The notes under the pieces: model-generated
Database searches by the model: none
Seen by the model: the letters and a program-made list of their open reading frames with translations, nothing else
Told to the model about the DNA's origin: nothing
Assembly (NCBI RefSeq): GCF_024623785.1
Contig: NZ_JANKBZ010000041.1
Span: 1 to 64,000 of the forward strand
Origin: Archangium lipolyticum
GTDB lineage: Bacteria > Myxococcota > Myxococcia > Myxococcales > Myxococcaceae
Length of the DNA: 64,000 bases
Direction: 5' to 3'
Program-made: the position numbers and the translations under genes
Shown: positions 1 to 8,084 of the stretch, one piece after another
Numbering within the stretch: position 1 is the first letter of the stretch
Layout of the letters: every line of letters begins with the position of its first letter

Positions 1-314
1 GCGTGCTCTTCAGCGTGGCCGTGAGGATAGAGCGACTCAAACGCCTGGCCCGAGAGGCCCCGGAGCTACCAGCGGACGTGGAGCTGTCACGCTGGGAGAT
101 TCGGGGTCTGCAACTGCGCTACGACACGCAGGGCTTGCGCCGTGAGGACATGCCCAACATCGCCCAGGCCGTCTTGTGGATTGCTCGCCTGGGCGGCTAC
201 TCCAAGTCCTCAGGAGGTCCGCCCGGCTCAATCACCATCGGCCGTGGTCTCAAGACCCTGGCCATCATCGCCGATGACCTCCAGCGTCTCCAGGAGCTGG
301 GCCTGAAAATGTGA
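1..314 (+). CDS. C-terminal fragment of an IS4/Tn5-like transposase, cut by window edge
   Basis: The frame is open at the left edge, so only the last ~103 residues are visible. They match the C-terminal tail of Tn5/IS4-family DDE transposases: a segment ending LPADVELSRWEI, then a helix with AVLWIARLGGY, then PGSITIGRGLKTL, the usual spacing of the WIAxLGG and PG...GL elements in that tail. The catalytic DDE core would lie upstream, outside the window, so I cannot tell whether the element is intact. No terminal inverted repeat could be confirmed just downstream. It may mark an insertion next to the SUFU gene. Family assignment is by memory of the motif pattern. Confidence 0.6.
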   Translation, partial: VLFSVAVRIERLKRLAREAPELPADVELSRWEIRGLQLRYDTQGLRREDMPNIAQAVLWIARLGGYSKSSGGPPGSITIGRGLKTLAIIADDLQRLQELGLKM

Positions 315-319
315 CTAAT

Positions 320-368
320 GCTCAGCTCCCGGAGAGGGAGAGGGGTGGGCCCTCCCGACGGGAGGGGA
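320..368. repeat. Degenerate copy of intergenic GGGAGAGGG palindrome
   Basis: A G-rich stretch containing GGAGAGGGAGAGGGG and then an inverted CCCTCCCGACGGGAGGGG hairpin lies between the transposase stop and the stop of the convergent SUFU gene. It resembles the palindromic family seen at 19.2, 24.3, 25.3, 39.6 and 56.2 kb but lacks the CCCTCACCC arm. Its place between convergent genes fits a bidirectional terminator. Confidence 0.35.
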
Positions 369-381
369 AGGAGGTTGCCGA

Positions 382-1068
382 CTACAGCTGCACCTGCTCG
401 CGCTCCGGGTTGGTGATGTAGCCGGAGCCGGCGGCCACCAGCTTGGCCATCAGCCGGTCGATGCCGTTGGACTTGGCGAAGGCCATCTCGTTCTTCGTCA
501 CGCCCACGAGCGTGAGCAGCTGCACCTGCCCCGACTCGAGCTGGAAGTTCGCGGGGCGGGACGGATCCTTCACGAAGACGAAGCCGTTGAGCTTCGTCTC
601 ACCGCCCGTCAGCGTACCCTCCACCGGGTAGCGGTGCCCCATCGCGAAGGCCCGCATGCACACCAGGTTGTAGGCCATCATGTCCAGCAGCCGGAGCACG
701 GGCCACTGGGCCTCCTCGGTCGAGTGGATGACCATCTCGTAGCCGAGGCCGCTCGGAGCGCCGGGTTCGATCTCCTGGCCCGGGACCACCGTGAAGGGGT
801 TGGACAGCCCGCTCGTCACGTACGTCCAGTAGGGGTACTCGGGGCTCGGCGGCGCCACGCGCACGCCCATGCCGCCCCAGTTCGGGTCCAACTCCTTGAC
901 CTCGGCCAGGTCACTCTCGAGCCAGGCCTCCAGGGCCCCACTCTGTTCCAGCGTGTAGACCTCCTCGCTGATCGCCCCGAAGAGCTTGGGGTACTCCACC
1001 TCGTCCCGATCCGCCCAACAGTCCTCGTACCACTGCAGAAAGTCCGCTTCCGTCTCAGGCGCTTTCAT
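382..1068 (-). CDS. Suppressor-of-fused (SUFU) domain protein
   Basis: A 228-residue soluble protein without signal peptide. The middle (about residues 60-190) has the pattern of bacterial SUFU domains: YWTYVTSGLSNPF, then LGYEMVIHSTEE, WPVLRLLDMMAYN, and PANFQLESGQVQLLTLVGVTKNE. In animals SUFU binds Gli factors; in bacteria the family is best known as candidate immunity proteins paired with polymorphic toxins. No toxin gene is visible on either side, and a transposase tail abuts it, so it could be an orphan immunity gene or a housekeeping paralogue. The start is the first ATG after an upstream stop. Assignment to the family is fairly secure, the role is not. Confidence 0.75.
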   Translation of the reverse strand: MKAPETEADFLQWYEDCWADRDEVEYPKLFGAISEEVYTLEQSGALEAWLESDLAEVKELDPNWGGMGVRVAPPSPEYPYWTYVTSGLSNPFTVVPGQEIEPGAPSGLGYEMVIHSTEEAQWPVLRLLDMMAYNLVCMRAFAMGHRYPVEGTLTGGETKLNGFVFVKDPSRPANFQLESGQVQLLTLVGVTKNEMAFAKSNGIDRLMAKLVAAGSGYITNPEREQVQL

Positions 1069-1333
1069 AGCGGGTGGACTCTACGGGTTGTTTCCCCGCG
1101 ATTCACTTTCCATTCACCGGGTTGTGTCAGGTTCCAGGGTGGGCAACCTCCTTCCCACCGGGGGTACGCCGTTTCCCAGCCGAGGGCAGGCAGGCGAGCA
1201 CCCCTGTTGCTCGGTGTACCCACGAAGCGACCGCCGGTGGACGAAGTGGGGGGTTCTCCGCCCGGTATGGGTCGTGAAGGGGCACGGCGCGGCGAGCAGT
1301 CAGGGCGCTCGGGTCCACACATGGAGGAGCGAC

Positions 1334-2299
1334 ATGCTGAGGGGATGGAAGGCGGCGGCCATGGCCACGGTACTGGGGGTGACTGGGGCCGCGAGTGCCC
1401 ACGAGTTCACCTGTGAAAAGCGCGTCCAGGTCCAGGGCGAGGTCGGGCCGAAGGACGAGGTGCCGCGGGTGACGAAGTTTCCGGCCACGCTGCGCTTCCA
1501 TTACACGCTGAAGAACATCCACCCCCAGGCGGAGTCGGTGGCGGACCTCGTGGAGGATCCGCTGCTGGCGCCCTACGGCTTCGGCGCTCCGTTCGCCACG
1601 CCGCTGGCGCTCGGGGTGGGAAGGTCGGGAGAGGCCACCTTCGAGTTGAAGCTGGCCTCGCCCGATGCGTGCCAGGCCCTGGCGGCGAGCGATGGCAGGG
1701 CGGATGGGAACTTCGACAGCGCGCTCCGGGTGAAGTGGGCGCTGGGAGAGACGCAGTGCGCCGCGCGCGTCACATGCTGCGAGCCCTTCGTGGACTGCGA
1801 GATGGCGTGCCCGCCGGAGGACCCCTACTGCACGGAGTCGGCGGCGCGAGGTCCTTCGCGCAACGCGGGCTTCTTCAAGGTGCACGAGCAGGCGCTCCAG
1901 CAGTGCCTCGGGTTTGGATACCTCGAGCTGGGCGTGGCGCGGGTGGAGTCGTTGGAGCAGGCGCTGGGACTGTTGTGGGCGAGCCCTGGCCTGGACCGTA
2001 ACGGGGGAGTCCGGAGCGAGGCGGACACGCGGCGCTTCGAGCTCGCGCGCGAGGCGCTGGTGGCCTCCTGCAACGAGCGGCTCTTCGGCGCCAGCGCGAA
2101 GCGGGGCCGGGTGCTGGACGAGGCCCTGAGGGCGCTGCGCGCGGGTGACGAGGGGGCCGAGCGCCTCATGAAGGAGCTGAGGCGTCAGAACGAGGCGGGG
2201 ACGCGCGAGCCGTTGCCCCAGGGCTTCGACGCGGGACGGGCCACGCCGGCACACGCCGCGAGCATCGCCGCGGACCCGACGGAGCCGGGCCGTCCGTAG
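1334..2299 (+). CDS. Secreted protein of unknown function, Cys-rich middle
   Basis: The frame is open from 986, but the start at 1334 is chosen because GGAGGAGC lies just upstream and the product then begins with a signal peptide (MLRGWKAAAM...ASAHEF). The mature ~300 residues have a beta-rich N-terminal half, then a cysteine-rich stretch (CAARVTCCEPFVDCEMACP) near residues 145-165 and a helical, charged C-terminal half. The cysteine content after a signal peptide suggests disulphides in the periplasm or outside. I recognise no family. It is followed after 39 bp by a lipoprotein gene on the same strand and probably shares a transcript with it. Confidence 0.65.
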   Translation: MLRGWKAAAMATVLGVTGAASAHEFTCEKRVQVQGEVGPKDEVPRVTKFPATLRFHYTLKNIHPQAESVADLVEDPLLAPYGFGAPFATPLALGVGRSGEATFELKLASPDACQALAASDGRADGNFDSALRVKWALGETQCAARVTCCEPFVDCEMACPPEDPYCTESAARGPSRNAGFFKVHEQALQQCLGFGYLELGVARVESLEQALGLLWASPGLDRNGGVRSEADTRRFELAREALVASCNERLFGASAKRGRVLDEALRALRAGDEGAERLMKELRRQNEAGTREPLPQGFDAGRATPAHAASIAADPTEPGRP

Positions 2300-2338
2300 G
2301 GCCGTTTCCATCACACGCCTTCCAGGAGAACACACACC

Positions 2339-2878
2339 ATGAAGAAGCTGATGCTGTCGGCGATGGGCGCGGTGGCGCTCGTGCTCGCGAGCTGCGGTGA
2401 GGCGGGCCGGACGCAGGAGACGCCGGGGCAGCGCCCGGACTTCCCCGAGGAGCTCGAGGGCCAGCGCTTCGAGCTGCGCCTCAAGGGGGTGAACAACCCG
2501 GGCTATGCCTCGGCGCTGGTGCAGGTGCGGAGCATCTCCGTCACCACGATGGAGGGGTATTCGCTGCCGACGCGGCTCAAGTCCCGCCAGTCGATGGACC
2601 TCACGAATCCCGAGCAGGCGTACCTCGTTGGCCGCTTCGTGGTGCCAGAGGGCGTGGACCGGGTGAAGGTGGAGGTGGAGTTCGACGACTTCGGCGGCTA
2701 CGAGGACGCGGCGAGCGGAGGGGTCATCGACACGCGGGTGGCGCCGCTGCGCTTCGAGTCGCCGGTGGCGTACCTGGCCGAGCGGGGCCACGCGGTGGTG
2801 CACCTGGATCTGGGACAGTCGCTGCGCGCACAGGGAGAGTCGAGGCTGCTGCTGCCGAGCCTGGACGTGCGCTACTAA
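2339..2878 (+). CDS. Putative lipoprotein, DUF4382-like possible
   Basis: A 179-residue protein with a short basic N-terminus, hydrophobic core and lipobox LASC at residues 17-20, predicting lipidation. The remainder looks like one beta-sandwich: VQVRSISVTTMEGYSLPTR, FVVPEGVDRVKVEVEFDDF, PVAYLAERGHAVVHLDL. A surface-exposed carbohydrate or adhesion role is conceivable, but I cannot name the family with certainty. It lies 39 bp after the secreted protein gene at 1334, and its stop overlaps the stop of the convergent acyltransferase gene by three bases. Confidence 0.65.
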   Translation: MKKLMLSAMGAVALVLASCGEAGRTQETPGQRPDFPEELEGQRFELRLKGVNNPGYASALVQVRSISVTTMEGYSLPTRLKSRQSMDLTNPEQAYLVGRFVVPEGVDRVKVEVEFDDFGGYEDAASGGVIDTRVAPLRFESPVAYLAERGHAVVHLDLGQSLRAQGESRLLLPSLDVRY

Positions 2879-4065
2879 CCGGTGGCGCGGCCCTGACCCG
2901 GGAGGGGCCAGGGCTTGAGGCCGGCGAGATCCTCGGCCTGCTCGATGGCGGGCTGGAGGTGGGCGTGCTCGCGGCGGAGGAAGTCGCGCACGGCCCTGTC
3001 GAGCGTCTTGTCGAAGAGCAGGTGGGCGCTGTGCACCGCGGTGGGCTCGAAGCCCCGGGCGATCTTGTGCTCACCGCCCGCGCCGGGCTCGAACACCTTG
3101 CGGCCCGCCTGGATGCACTCGTCCACCGAGTGGTACAGACACACGTGGAAGTGCAGGAACGGGTGCTCCTCGAAGCAGCCCCAGTAGCGGCCATAGAGGC
3201 GCTCGGGGGTGGCGAGATTGAAGGCGCCCGCGATGACCTTGCCCTTGTGCTCGGCCTGCACCAGCTCCACGGTCTCCGGCAGTGAGCGGAAGGCCCGCAC
3301 GAAGAAGTCCTCGGTGAGCTGCACCTGGCCCCAGGGCCCGCGGCTCTCGCAGGTGGCCTCGTAGAAGCGGAAGGCGCGCCGGGCGTGCTCGGGGCCCAGC
3401 TCCTGGCCTCGCACGGTGCGGATGAGGATGCCCTGGTTGGCGGCGGCACCGCGCTCGCGCTTGAGCTGGGAGCGGCGCTTGGAGTCGAAGCGGGCCAGGT
3501 AGTCGTCGTAGTTGCGGTAGCCCGGGTTCTTCCAGTGGAACTGGAGGGTGATGCGGCGGGCCAGTCCCTGCTGCTCGAGCAGCTCCGCCTCGTCCTCGCG
3601 GGGATAGAGGAAGTGGACGGAGGAGCAACCTCCCTCGCGGGCGCTCTCGAGGGCGGCTTGAATCAGCGCGAGGCGGAGGGTGGGGACGTCCTCACCGGGA
3701 GCGATGAGGAAGCGCGGGCTGGTGGCGGGGGAGAGCGGGGCGCCGACGACGAGCTTGGGGTAGTACTCGATGCCGAGCCGCTCGGCGGCGCTGGCCCAGG
3801 AGAAGTCATAGATGTACTCGCCCATGCTGTGGTTCTTGCGATAGGCGGGCGAGGCGGCGACGAGGTTCTTCCCGCGCCAGATCGTCAGGTGCTGGGGCTC
3901 CCAGCCCGTCTCCGGCTGGGCGCTGCCACTCTCTTCCATGGCGGAGAGCCACGCATGGCGGATGAAGGGAGGAGCATCGGGTCCCACGAGGGCGTCCCAG
4001 GCGGAGGCGGGGACGTCGGTGATGGACTCGAGCATTCGGATGCGGAGGGGAGCGTCGGCGGCCAC
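2875..4065 (-). CDS. FemAB-like / peptidogalycan-type N-acyltransferase (GNAT fold)
   Basis: About 396 residues in the FemAB-like family formerly called DUF482 (peptidogalycan biosynthesis/recognition). Seen: PPFIRHAWLSAMEESGSA near the start, the FDSKRRSQLKRER block near residue 205, ATCESRGPWGQ, KVIAGAFNLATPERLYGRYWG, and FLHFHVCLYHSVDECIQAG followed by EHKIARGFEPTAVHSAH, all typical of the family. The substrate is unknown; relatives transfer amino-acyl or acetyl groups to small molecules or wall precursors. The frame is open far upstream, so I chose a GTG at 4065; an ATG at 4035 is an alternative. The stop overlaps the stop of the convergent lipoprotein gene. Confidence 0.75.
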   Translation of the reverse strand: MAADAPLRIRMLESITDVPASAWDALVGPDAPPFIRHAWLSAMEESGSAQPETGWEPQHLTIWRGKNLVAASPAYRKNHSMGEYIYDFSWASAAERLGIEYYPKLVVGAPLSPATSPRFLIAPGEDVPTLRLALIQAALESAREGGCSSVHFLYPREDEAELLEQQGLARRITLQFHWKNPGYRNYDDYLARFDSKRRSQLKRERGAAANQGILIRTVRGQELGPEHARRAFRFYEATCESRGPWGQVQLTEDFFVRAFRSLPETVELVQAEHKGKVIAGAFNLATPERLYGRYWGCFEEHPFLHFHVCLYHSVDECIQAGRKVFEPGAGGEHKIARGFEPTAVHSAHLLFDKTLDRAVRDFLRREHAHLQPAIEQAEDLAGLKPWPLPGQGRATG

Positions 4066-4153
4066 GGGGAAGCTTCTTAACGCGGGGGCCGCACGCTCGC
4101 CGTCCGTCCCTCCTCCCTTGCCGGGCGGGCAGGGGCGGGGGCTGTAAGCACCT

Positions 4154-4184
4154 GGAAGCCCTGGGGAATTTCCCCGGGGCTTCC
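4154..4184 (-). terminator. Hairpin downstream of the PrsW-like gene
   Basis: An inverted repeat GGAAGCCC ... GGGCTTCC with an inner GGGG/CCCC pair around AATTT lies just past the stop of the PrsW-like gene on the minus strand. It lacks a clear U-tract, so it may need Rho or act only as an mRNA end barrier. Confidence 0.5.
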
Positions 4185-4187
4185 TGT

Positions 4188-5225
4188 TCACGACACGGTC
4201 GCGGGCACGAAGGGGCCGCGCAGCCCCGAGCGGAACAGCGCCCAGGACAGCCAGGTGGGAACCAGGTCGAGGATGAGCACGGCGAAGAGCGTCGTGATGA
4301 GCGCGTCGGCGAGGCCTTTTCGCTGGAATTCGTCGCGGAAGAGCTGGAGTGTGGCGAGCCAGAACAGTCCGCAGAAGCTGAGCCCCACTCCTCCCAGGAC
4401 GAGCTTGGTCAGGGCCCACCAGGAGAGCTCGCGAGGTGGCTCGCGTGGGACCACGGCCCAGGCGATCTCCGGCTCCGGCGCGGAGGGCGGGCCGGCCCTG
4501 TCATCCGCGGACTGCCTCCACTCCCGGAGCTTCAGCACATGGAAGAGCCGGTCCTGCTCCTCCCGGAGTGCCTTGAAGAGCCTCCAGGCCAGGTACAGGC
4601 CGAGGGCGTTCACGGCGATCGCCAGCAAGGCGAACGAGGTCTGGTGCGTGAGCAACGCGGCATTGAAGAGGGCGTTGAGGAGGATGGCACCGCCCAGCCC
4701 CCTGGCCAGGAGCGAGAGGCTCTGGAGCGGATCCTGGGTGAAGTGCGCGCGGCCCATGTAGGCGCCCATCACCACTCCACAGGCGGCCTGTCCCGGTACC
4801 GCGAGGAGGGCGCGCAGCACCGCGATGTCCATGTTGAACTCGCCCGCGTAGGTCATGTTCTCCAGCGTGGCGAAGCCGAGCGAGACGGTGGCGCCGTAGA
4901 TGACACCGTCCAGGGGCTCGTTGAAGGCGGGGTGGCGCCGCGCATAGAGGTACAGCAGGAGGAACTTGAGGACCTCCTGGGGAATGGCCAGCGAGAGGAG
5001 GGCCCTCCACCAGGCCGTGCTCGACATCCCCGGGGTCGTCAGCTCCGGGAACGACTGCTCGAAGCTCACCCGCACGATGAGCGAGGGGAAGCAGCAGAAC
5101 AGGCCGAGCAGGAACGTCTTCAACCGCAGGGCGCGTGGCTCGGGGAACTGGTCGCGCGAGTAGATGTACCAGAGCAGGACGAGGGCCGGAGCGATGGTCG
5201 CCCCCCCGAGGATCATGGGCTTCAT
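4188..5225 (-). CDS. PrsW-like intramembrane protein lacking expected metal ligands
   Basis: A 345-residue polytopic membrane protein with about eight hydrophobic segments. Layout matches PrsW-type intramembrane metalloproteases: a motif-1 helix IPQEVLKF (residues 81-88), then LDGVIYGATVSLGFATLEN (105-123). However, the usual EExxK reads Q83-E84-x-x-K87, the usual HxxxG helix reads GQAACG (Q146), and the usual HGxxN reads LNALFN (184-188). Only the FxxxE element (F118-E122) is intact, so protease activity is doubtful. The C-terminus adds a Pro-rich linker and two more TM segments. An ATG at 5225 is used; a GTG at 5234 is equally possible. Divergent from bioA. Confidence 0.7.
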   Translation of the reverse strand: MKPMILGGATIAPALVLLWYIYSRDQFPEPRALRLKTFLLGLFCCFPSLIVRVSFEQSFPELTTPGMSSTAWWRALLSLAIPQEVLKFLLLYLYARRHPAFNEPLDGVIYGATVSLGFATLENMTYAGEFNMDIAVLRALLAVPGQAACGVVMGAYMGRAHFTQDPLQSLSLLARGLGGAILLNALFNAALLTHQTSFALLAIAVNALGLYLAWRLFKALREEQDRLFHVLKLREWRQSADDRAGPPSAPEPEIAWAVVPREPPRELSWWALTKLVLGGVGLSFCGLFWLATLQLFRDEFQRKGLADALITTLFAVLILDLVPTWLSWALFRSGLRGPFVPATVS

Positions 5226-5314
5226 GAGGCACACACCCTAGCAGCTGGCCGCCACCCATGGCCTCCGTGCGCGGCCGTGGTAGGGAGGGCCGCGCATCGG
5301 GAGGAGCAACCGGA

Positions 5315-6646
5315 ATGAATCGCCAGGACATCGTCGCGTGGGACAAGCGGCACGTGTGGCACCCGTACACCGCGATGGACGAGTACATCGCCAAGACGGA
5401 CCCGTTGGTGGTGGTGCGAGCGGAGGGGCCGTACCTCCACGACGCGGACGGCACGCGCTACCTGGACGCCAACGGCTCCTGGTGGGTGTCCACGCTGGGG
5501 CACCGGCATCCCCGGTTGGTGAAGGCCCTCACCGAGCAGGCCGGCACCTTCCCGCACACCTCGCTCGCGGGCGTGACGCACGAGCCGGCGGCGCTGCTGG
5601 CGCGGGAGCTGGTCGCGCTGGCCCCGGGTGCCGGGCGCGCGGACCTCTCGGCGGAACAGCGGCTCTCGCGGGTCTTCTACTCGGACAACGGGAGCACGGC
5701 GGTGGAGGTGGCCATCAAGATGGCGGCGCAGTACTGGGCGCAGAATGGCCGCCCCCGGCGCACGCGCTTCATCACGCTCTCGGGGGCCTTCCACGGCGAG
5801 ACGATCGGCGCCACCAGCGTGGGCGGGGTGCAGGTGTTCCGCGATGTCTTCGGGCCGCTGCTCTTCGACGTGGTGCACGTGCCGTCCCCGGCGGAGCCGT
5901 CGGGCTGGGAGCGCGCCTTCGCGCAGGTGGAGGCGACGCTGCGCCAGCACCCGGAGGAGATCGCCGCCGTCATCCTCGAGCCGGTGATTCAGGGCGCGGC
6001 GGGCATGCTCGTGTACGAGCCCGGGTTCGTGCGCGCGGTGCGCGAGGCCACGCGGGCGGTGGACACCTTCCTCATCGCCGACGAGGTCTTCACGGGCCTG
6101 GGGCGCACGGGGGCTCGCTTCGCGTGTGACCTGGCGGGAGTGGTGCCGGACCTGCTGTGCCTGGCGAAGGCCCTCTCCGGAGGACTGATGCCCTTCGCGG
6201 TGACGCTGGCCACCGAGCGGGTGTTCGCGGGCTTCGGCGGAGGCAGTGAGCGGGCGCTGTACTACGGGCACTCGTACTGCGGGAACCCGTTGGGGGCGGC
6301 GGTGGCGCGCGAGGTGCTGGCGGTGTACCGGGACGAGGACGTGCTGGGGCAGGTGGCGCGCAAGGCGCCGAAGGTGAAGGCGGCCTTCGAGCGCATGGCC
6401 GGGACGATTCCCGGGGTGAAGAACCCCCGGGCCATCGGCATGGTGGGGGCGGTGGACCTGGGAGGCGGCGGCTACCTGGCGCGAGGAGGCTGGCGCGTGT
6501 ACGAGGCGGCGCGGCGGCGCGGGTTGTACCTGCGCCCGCTGGGGGACACGGTCTACGTGGCGCCCGCGCTCAACATCCCGGACGCCGCGCTGGACGAACT
6601 GCTCGCCGGTGTGGAGGCGAGCCTGCGCGAGGTGGCGGCCGGGTAG
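5315..6646 (+). CDS. bioA: Adenosylmethionine-8-amino-7-oxononanoate aminotransferase
   Basis: A class-III PLP aminotransferase of 443 residues that converts KAPA to DAPA in biotin synthesis using SAM as amino donor. Diagnostic features: WHPYTAMDEY at the N-terminus, NGSWWVSTLGHRHP, SDNGSTAVEVAIKMA, the GAFHGETIGATSVGG loop, the PLP-binding aspartate in LIADEVFTGLGRTG, the Schiff-base lysine K285 in LAKALSGG, and HSYCGNPLGAAVA. The start is the ATG with GAGGAG 9 bases upstream. No other biotin genes flank it, so it is an isolated member of the pathway here. It is divergent from the PrsW-like gene, with ~90 bp between them. Confidence 0.93.
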   Translation: MNRQDIVAWDKRHVWHPYTAMDEYIAKTDPLVVVRAEGPYLHDADGTRYLDANGSWWVSTLGHRHPRLVKALTEQAGTFPHTSLAGVTHEPAALLARELVALAPGAGRADLSAEQRLSRVFYSDNGSTAVEVAIKMAAQYWAQNGRPRRTRFITLSGAFHGETIGATSVGGVQVFRDVFGPLLFDVVHVPSPAEPSGWERAFAQVEATLRQHPEEIAAVILEPVIQGAAGMLVYEPGFVRAVREATRAVDTFLIADEVFTGLGRTGARFACDLAGVVPDLLCLAKALSGGLMPFAVTLATERVFAGFGGGSERALYYGHSYCGNPLGAAVAREVLAVYRDEDVLGQVARKAPKVKAAFERMAGTIPGVKNPRAIGMVGAVDLGGGGYLARGGWRVYEAARRRGLYLRPLGDTVYVAPALNIPDAALDELLAGVEASLREVAAG

Positions 6647-6664
6647 TCCTGGCCGCGGGCCGCG

Positions 6665-7168
6665 CTACTGCTCGGAGGGGGGCGGTGGGTTGCCGGCCTT
6701 GATCCATTTGGCGAGAGAGATCGCCTCCTGGGTGGTGATGCGGCCGGCGAAGCTGGGCATCATCGTTCCCGGGCGGACCTTCTGGGGATCGAGGATCCAC
6801 ATGGCGATCACCTCGGGCTCCTTGGTGCGCGCATTGGCGAGGGCGGAGACGAAGGCGCTGCCCGGGCCATGACAGGCCCGGCAACCCAGGTTGGCGAAGA
6901 GCTGCTCGGGGGTCCGGGCGGCGTCGGCCGGAGGCGGGTTGCCCTGGGGCGCGGCGGCGGTGCCCGTGGGGCCCGTGGTCGGAGGCGCGGGGACGGAGGG
7001 CGACTCCGGCTGGCGGGGCTCGTCCTTGAAGACGGAGGCCGCGCTCGGGGGTGGAGGCGTCTTGTCCGCCGGTTTGTCCGAGCAGGCGAAGAGGGCCAGG
7101 GCCATCGACAGGGGCGCGGTGCGCGCCAGGAGGCGGGAGGAGAGCGTGCGGTTCGATCGGGTGCCCAT
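6665..7168 (-). CDS. Monohaem cytochrome c lipoprotein
   Basis: A 167-residue protein with a basic N-terminus, hydrophobic core and lipobox-like LFAC near residue 29. A long Pro/Ala-rich linker (residues ~35-82) leads to a single class-I cytochrome c domain: haem-binding CRACH near residue 96 and a likely axial methionine in GTMMPSFAG near residue 135, with the closing helix AISLAKWIKAG. It should be anchored by lipid and pass electrons in the periplasm. No oxidase or reductase gene is adjacent. The stop lies close to the stop of convergent bioA. Confidence 0.85.
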   Translation of the reverse strand: MGTRSNRTLSSRLLARTAPLSMALALFACSDKPADKTPPPPSAASVFKDEPRQPESPSVPAPPTTGPTGTAAAPQGNPPPADAARTPEQLFANLGCRACHGPGSAFVSALANARTKEPEVIAMWILDPQKVRPGTMMPSFAGRITTQEAISLAKWIKAGNPPPPSEQ

Positions 7169-7196
7169 GCGAGCTGGCTCTCTAGCACGGGAGACG

Positions 7197-7553
7197 CTAG
7201 CCGCGAGCGGGGAAGGACCCTTCGATCGCGATGATGAAGTTCACCGGTGTATACGGCTGCAGGTCGTTGGTCCGGCGGTCCTTCGCGGGGTCGCGGGCGC
7301 GCTGATCCCAGTCGGTGTGGGGCGTGCCCTGGAGCGTCAGGCCGGGTCCCGAGCCGGGGTGGAGCGGCACGCGGCCCCGGAGATCCGGCAGCGCGAAGGT
7401 GGTCATGCCGTCACCCCCGTAGGAGGTTCCCAGGACGGAGAAGAGGGCGGAGTGCTGCGAGATCGACAGGAGCCGGCCATCGCACAGCGCCCAACCGCGG
7501 GGCGCGAAGCTGCCGGCGAACATGCGGACCTCGCCAATGAAGGGCTCTGACAT
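7197..7553 (-). CDS. Phage tail collar domain protein (MdpB-like), shortened
   Basis: The N-terminus MSEPFIGEVRMFAGSFAPRGWALCDGR followed by a serine-rich turn, ALFSVLGTSYGGDG and FALPDLRGRVPLHPGSGPG is the signature of microcystin-dependent/tail-collar proteins, and the end NDLQPYTPVNFIIAIEG is the family's usual C-terminal strand. At 118 residues it is much shorter than usual (about 170-200): the variable middle with His-rich MPSHTH-type motif is missing, leaving a charged linker. I start at the family-typical MSEPF; the frame also has an ATG at 7592 behind a G-run. Such proteins occur outside prophages and nothing else here suggests one. Confidence 0.75.
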   Translation of the reverse strand: MSEPFIGEVRMFAGSFAPRGWALCDGRLLSISQHSALFSVLGTSYGGDGMTTFALPDLRGRVPLHPGSGPGLTLQGTPHTDWDQRARDPAKDRRTNDLQPYTPVNFIIAIEGSFPARG

Positions 7554-7762
7554 GGCGATGCTCTCGGGACTTTCGGCACCCAAGACGACCATGTCCCCCC
7601 GGCGCGGAGTACGAACGATTTCACGCCAAAGGTGTGAACGGCTTCATAGCGCCGGGGCTCCGGGCTCGTTCTCGGCGCTCCGCGCCCTCCGGTGCAATGG
7701 AGTTCGCCAGGGCGCGTAGTTCATGCAGACTGGCGTCACACGCAGCACGAGTGGAGGATGAA

Positions 7763-8020
7763 GTGATCAGCCTGTGTACGACGATTGTCTTCGGTTTCCT
7801 GGCGGGGCTGATCGCCCGCGCCCTCATGCCCGGCCGGCAGAGCATGGGCCTCATCGGGACCACGCTGTTGGGCATCGCCGGGTCGTTCATGGGCGGCTTC
7901 CTCGCCTCGATCATCTGGGGAGGCAACTGGCGCGTGCTGAGGCCCACCACCTTCATCGGCTCCATCCTCGGCGCCATCGTGCTGTTGATGCTGGGCCGGA
8001 TGATGTCGAGCCGACGCTGA
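7763..8020 (+). CDS. GlsB/YeaQ/YmgE-type small membrane protein
   Basis: An 85-residue protein with three hydrophobic segments. The pattern FGFLAGLIARALMPGRQSMGLIGTTLLGIAGSFMGGFLAS is that of the transglycosylase-associated/GlsB family, small inner-membrane proteins often induced by stress. The GTG start is chosen because GGAGG lies 6 bases upstream and because homologues begin right at the first TM segment. The gene stands alone, with a long non-coding stretch after it. Confidence 0.85.
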   Translation: MISLCTTIVFGFLAGLIARALMPGRQSMGLIGTTLLGIAGSFMGGFLASIIWGGNWRVLRPTTFIGSILGAIVLLMLGRMMSSRR

Positions 8021-8054
8021 CGGGGGCGGGTGTTCTCACTCCCCGGTAGGCGCC

Positions 8055-8072
8055 ACCGTACAAACCGTACAA
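8055..8072. repeat. Tandem ACCGTACAA x2
   Basis: Two abutting perfect 9-base copies of ACCGTACAA, followed by an AT-rich stretch TTTGATAG. This is low-GC for the region and lies just before the first CCCCTCC hairpin, so it could be a regulator site or part of a promoter for the RNA downstream. No protein is implied. Confidence 0.45.
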
Positions 8073-8084
8073 TTTGATAGGCAC

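Noticed and set aside
5315-6646. Biotin operon
   Set aside because: bioA is clear but no bioB, bioD, bioF or birA gene lies in the window; neighbours are unrelated.
7197-7592. Prophage remnant
   Set aside because: Only a tail-collar domain protein is present; no integrase, capsid, portal or lysis genes flank it, and MdpB-like proteins are common outside phages.
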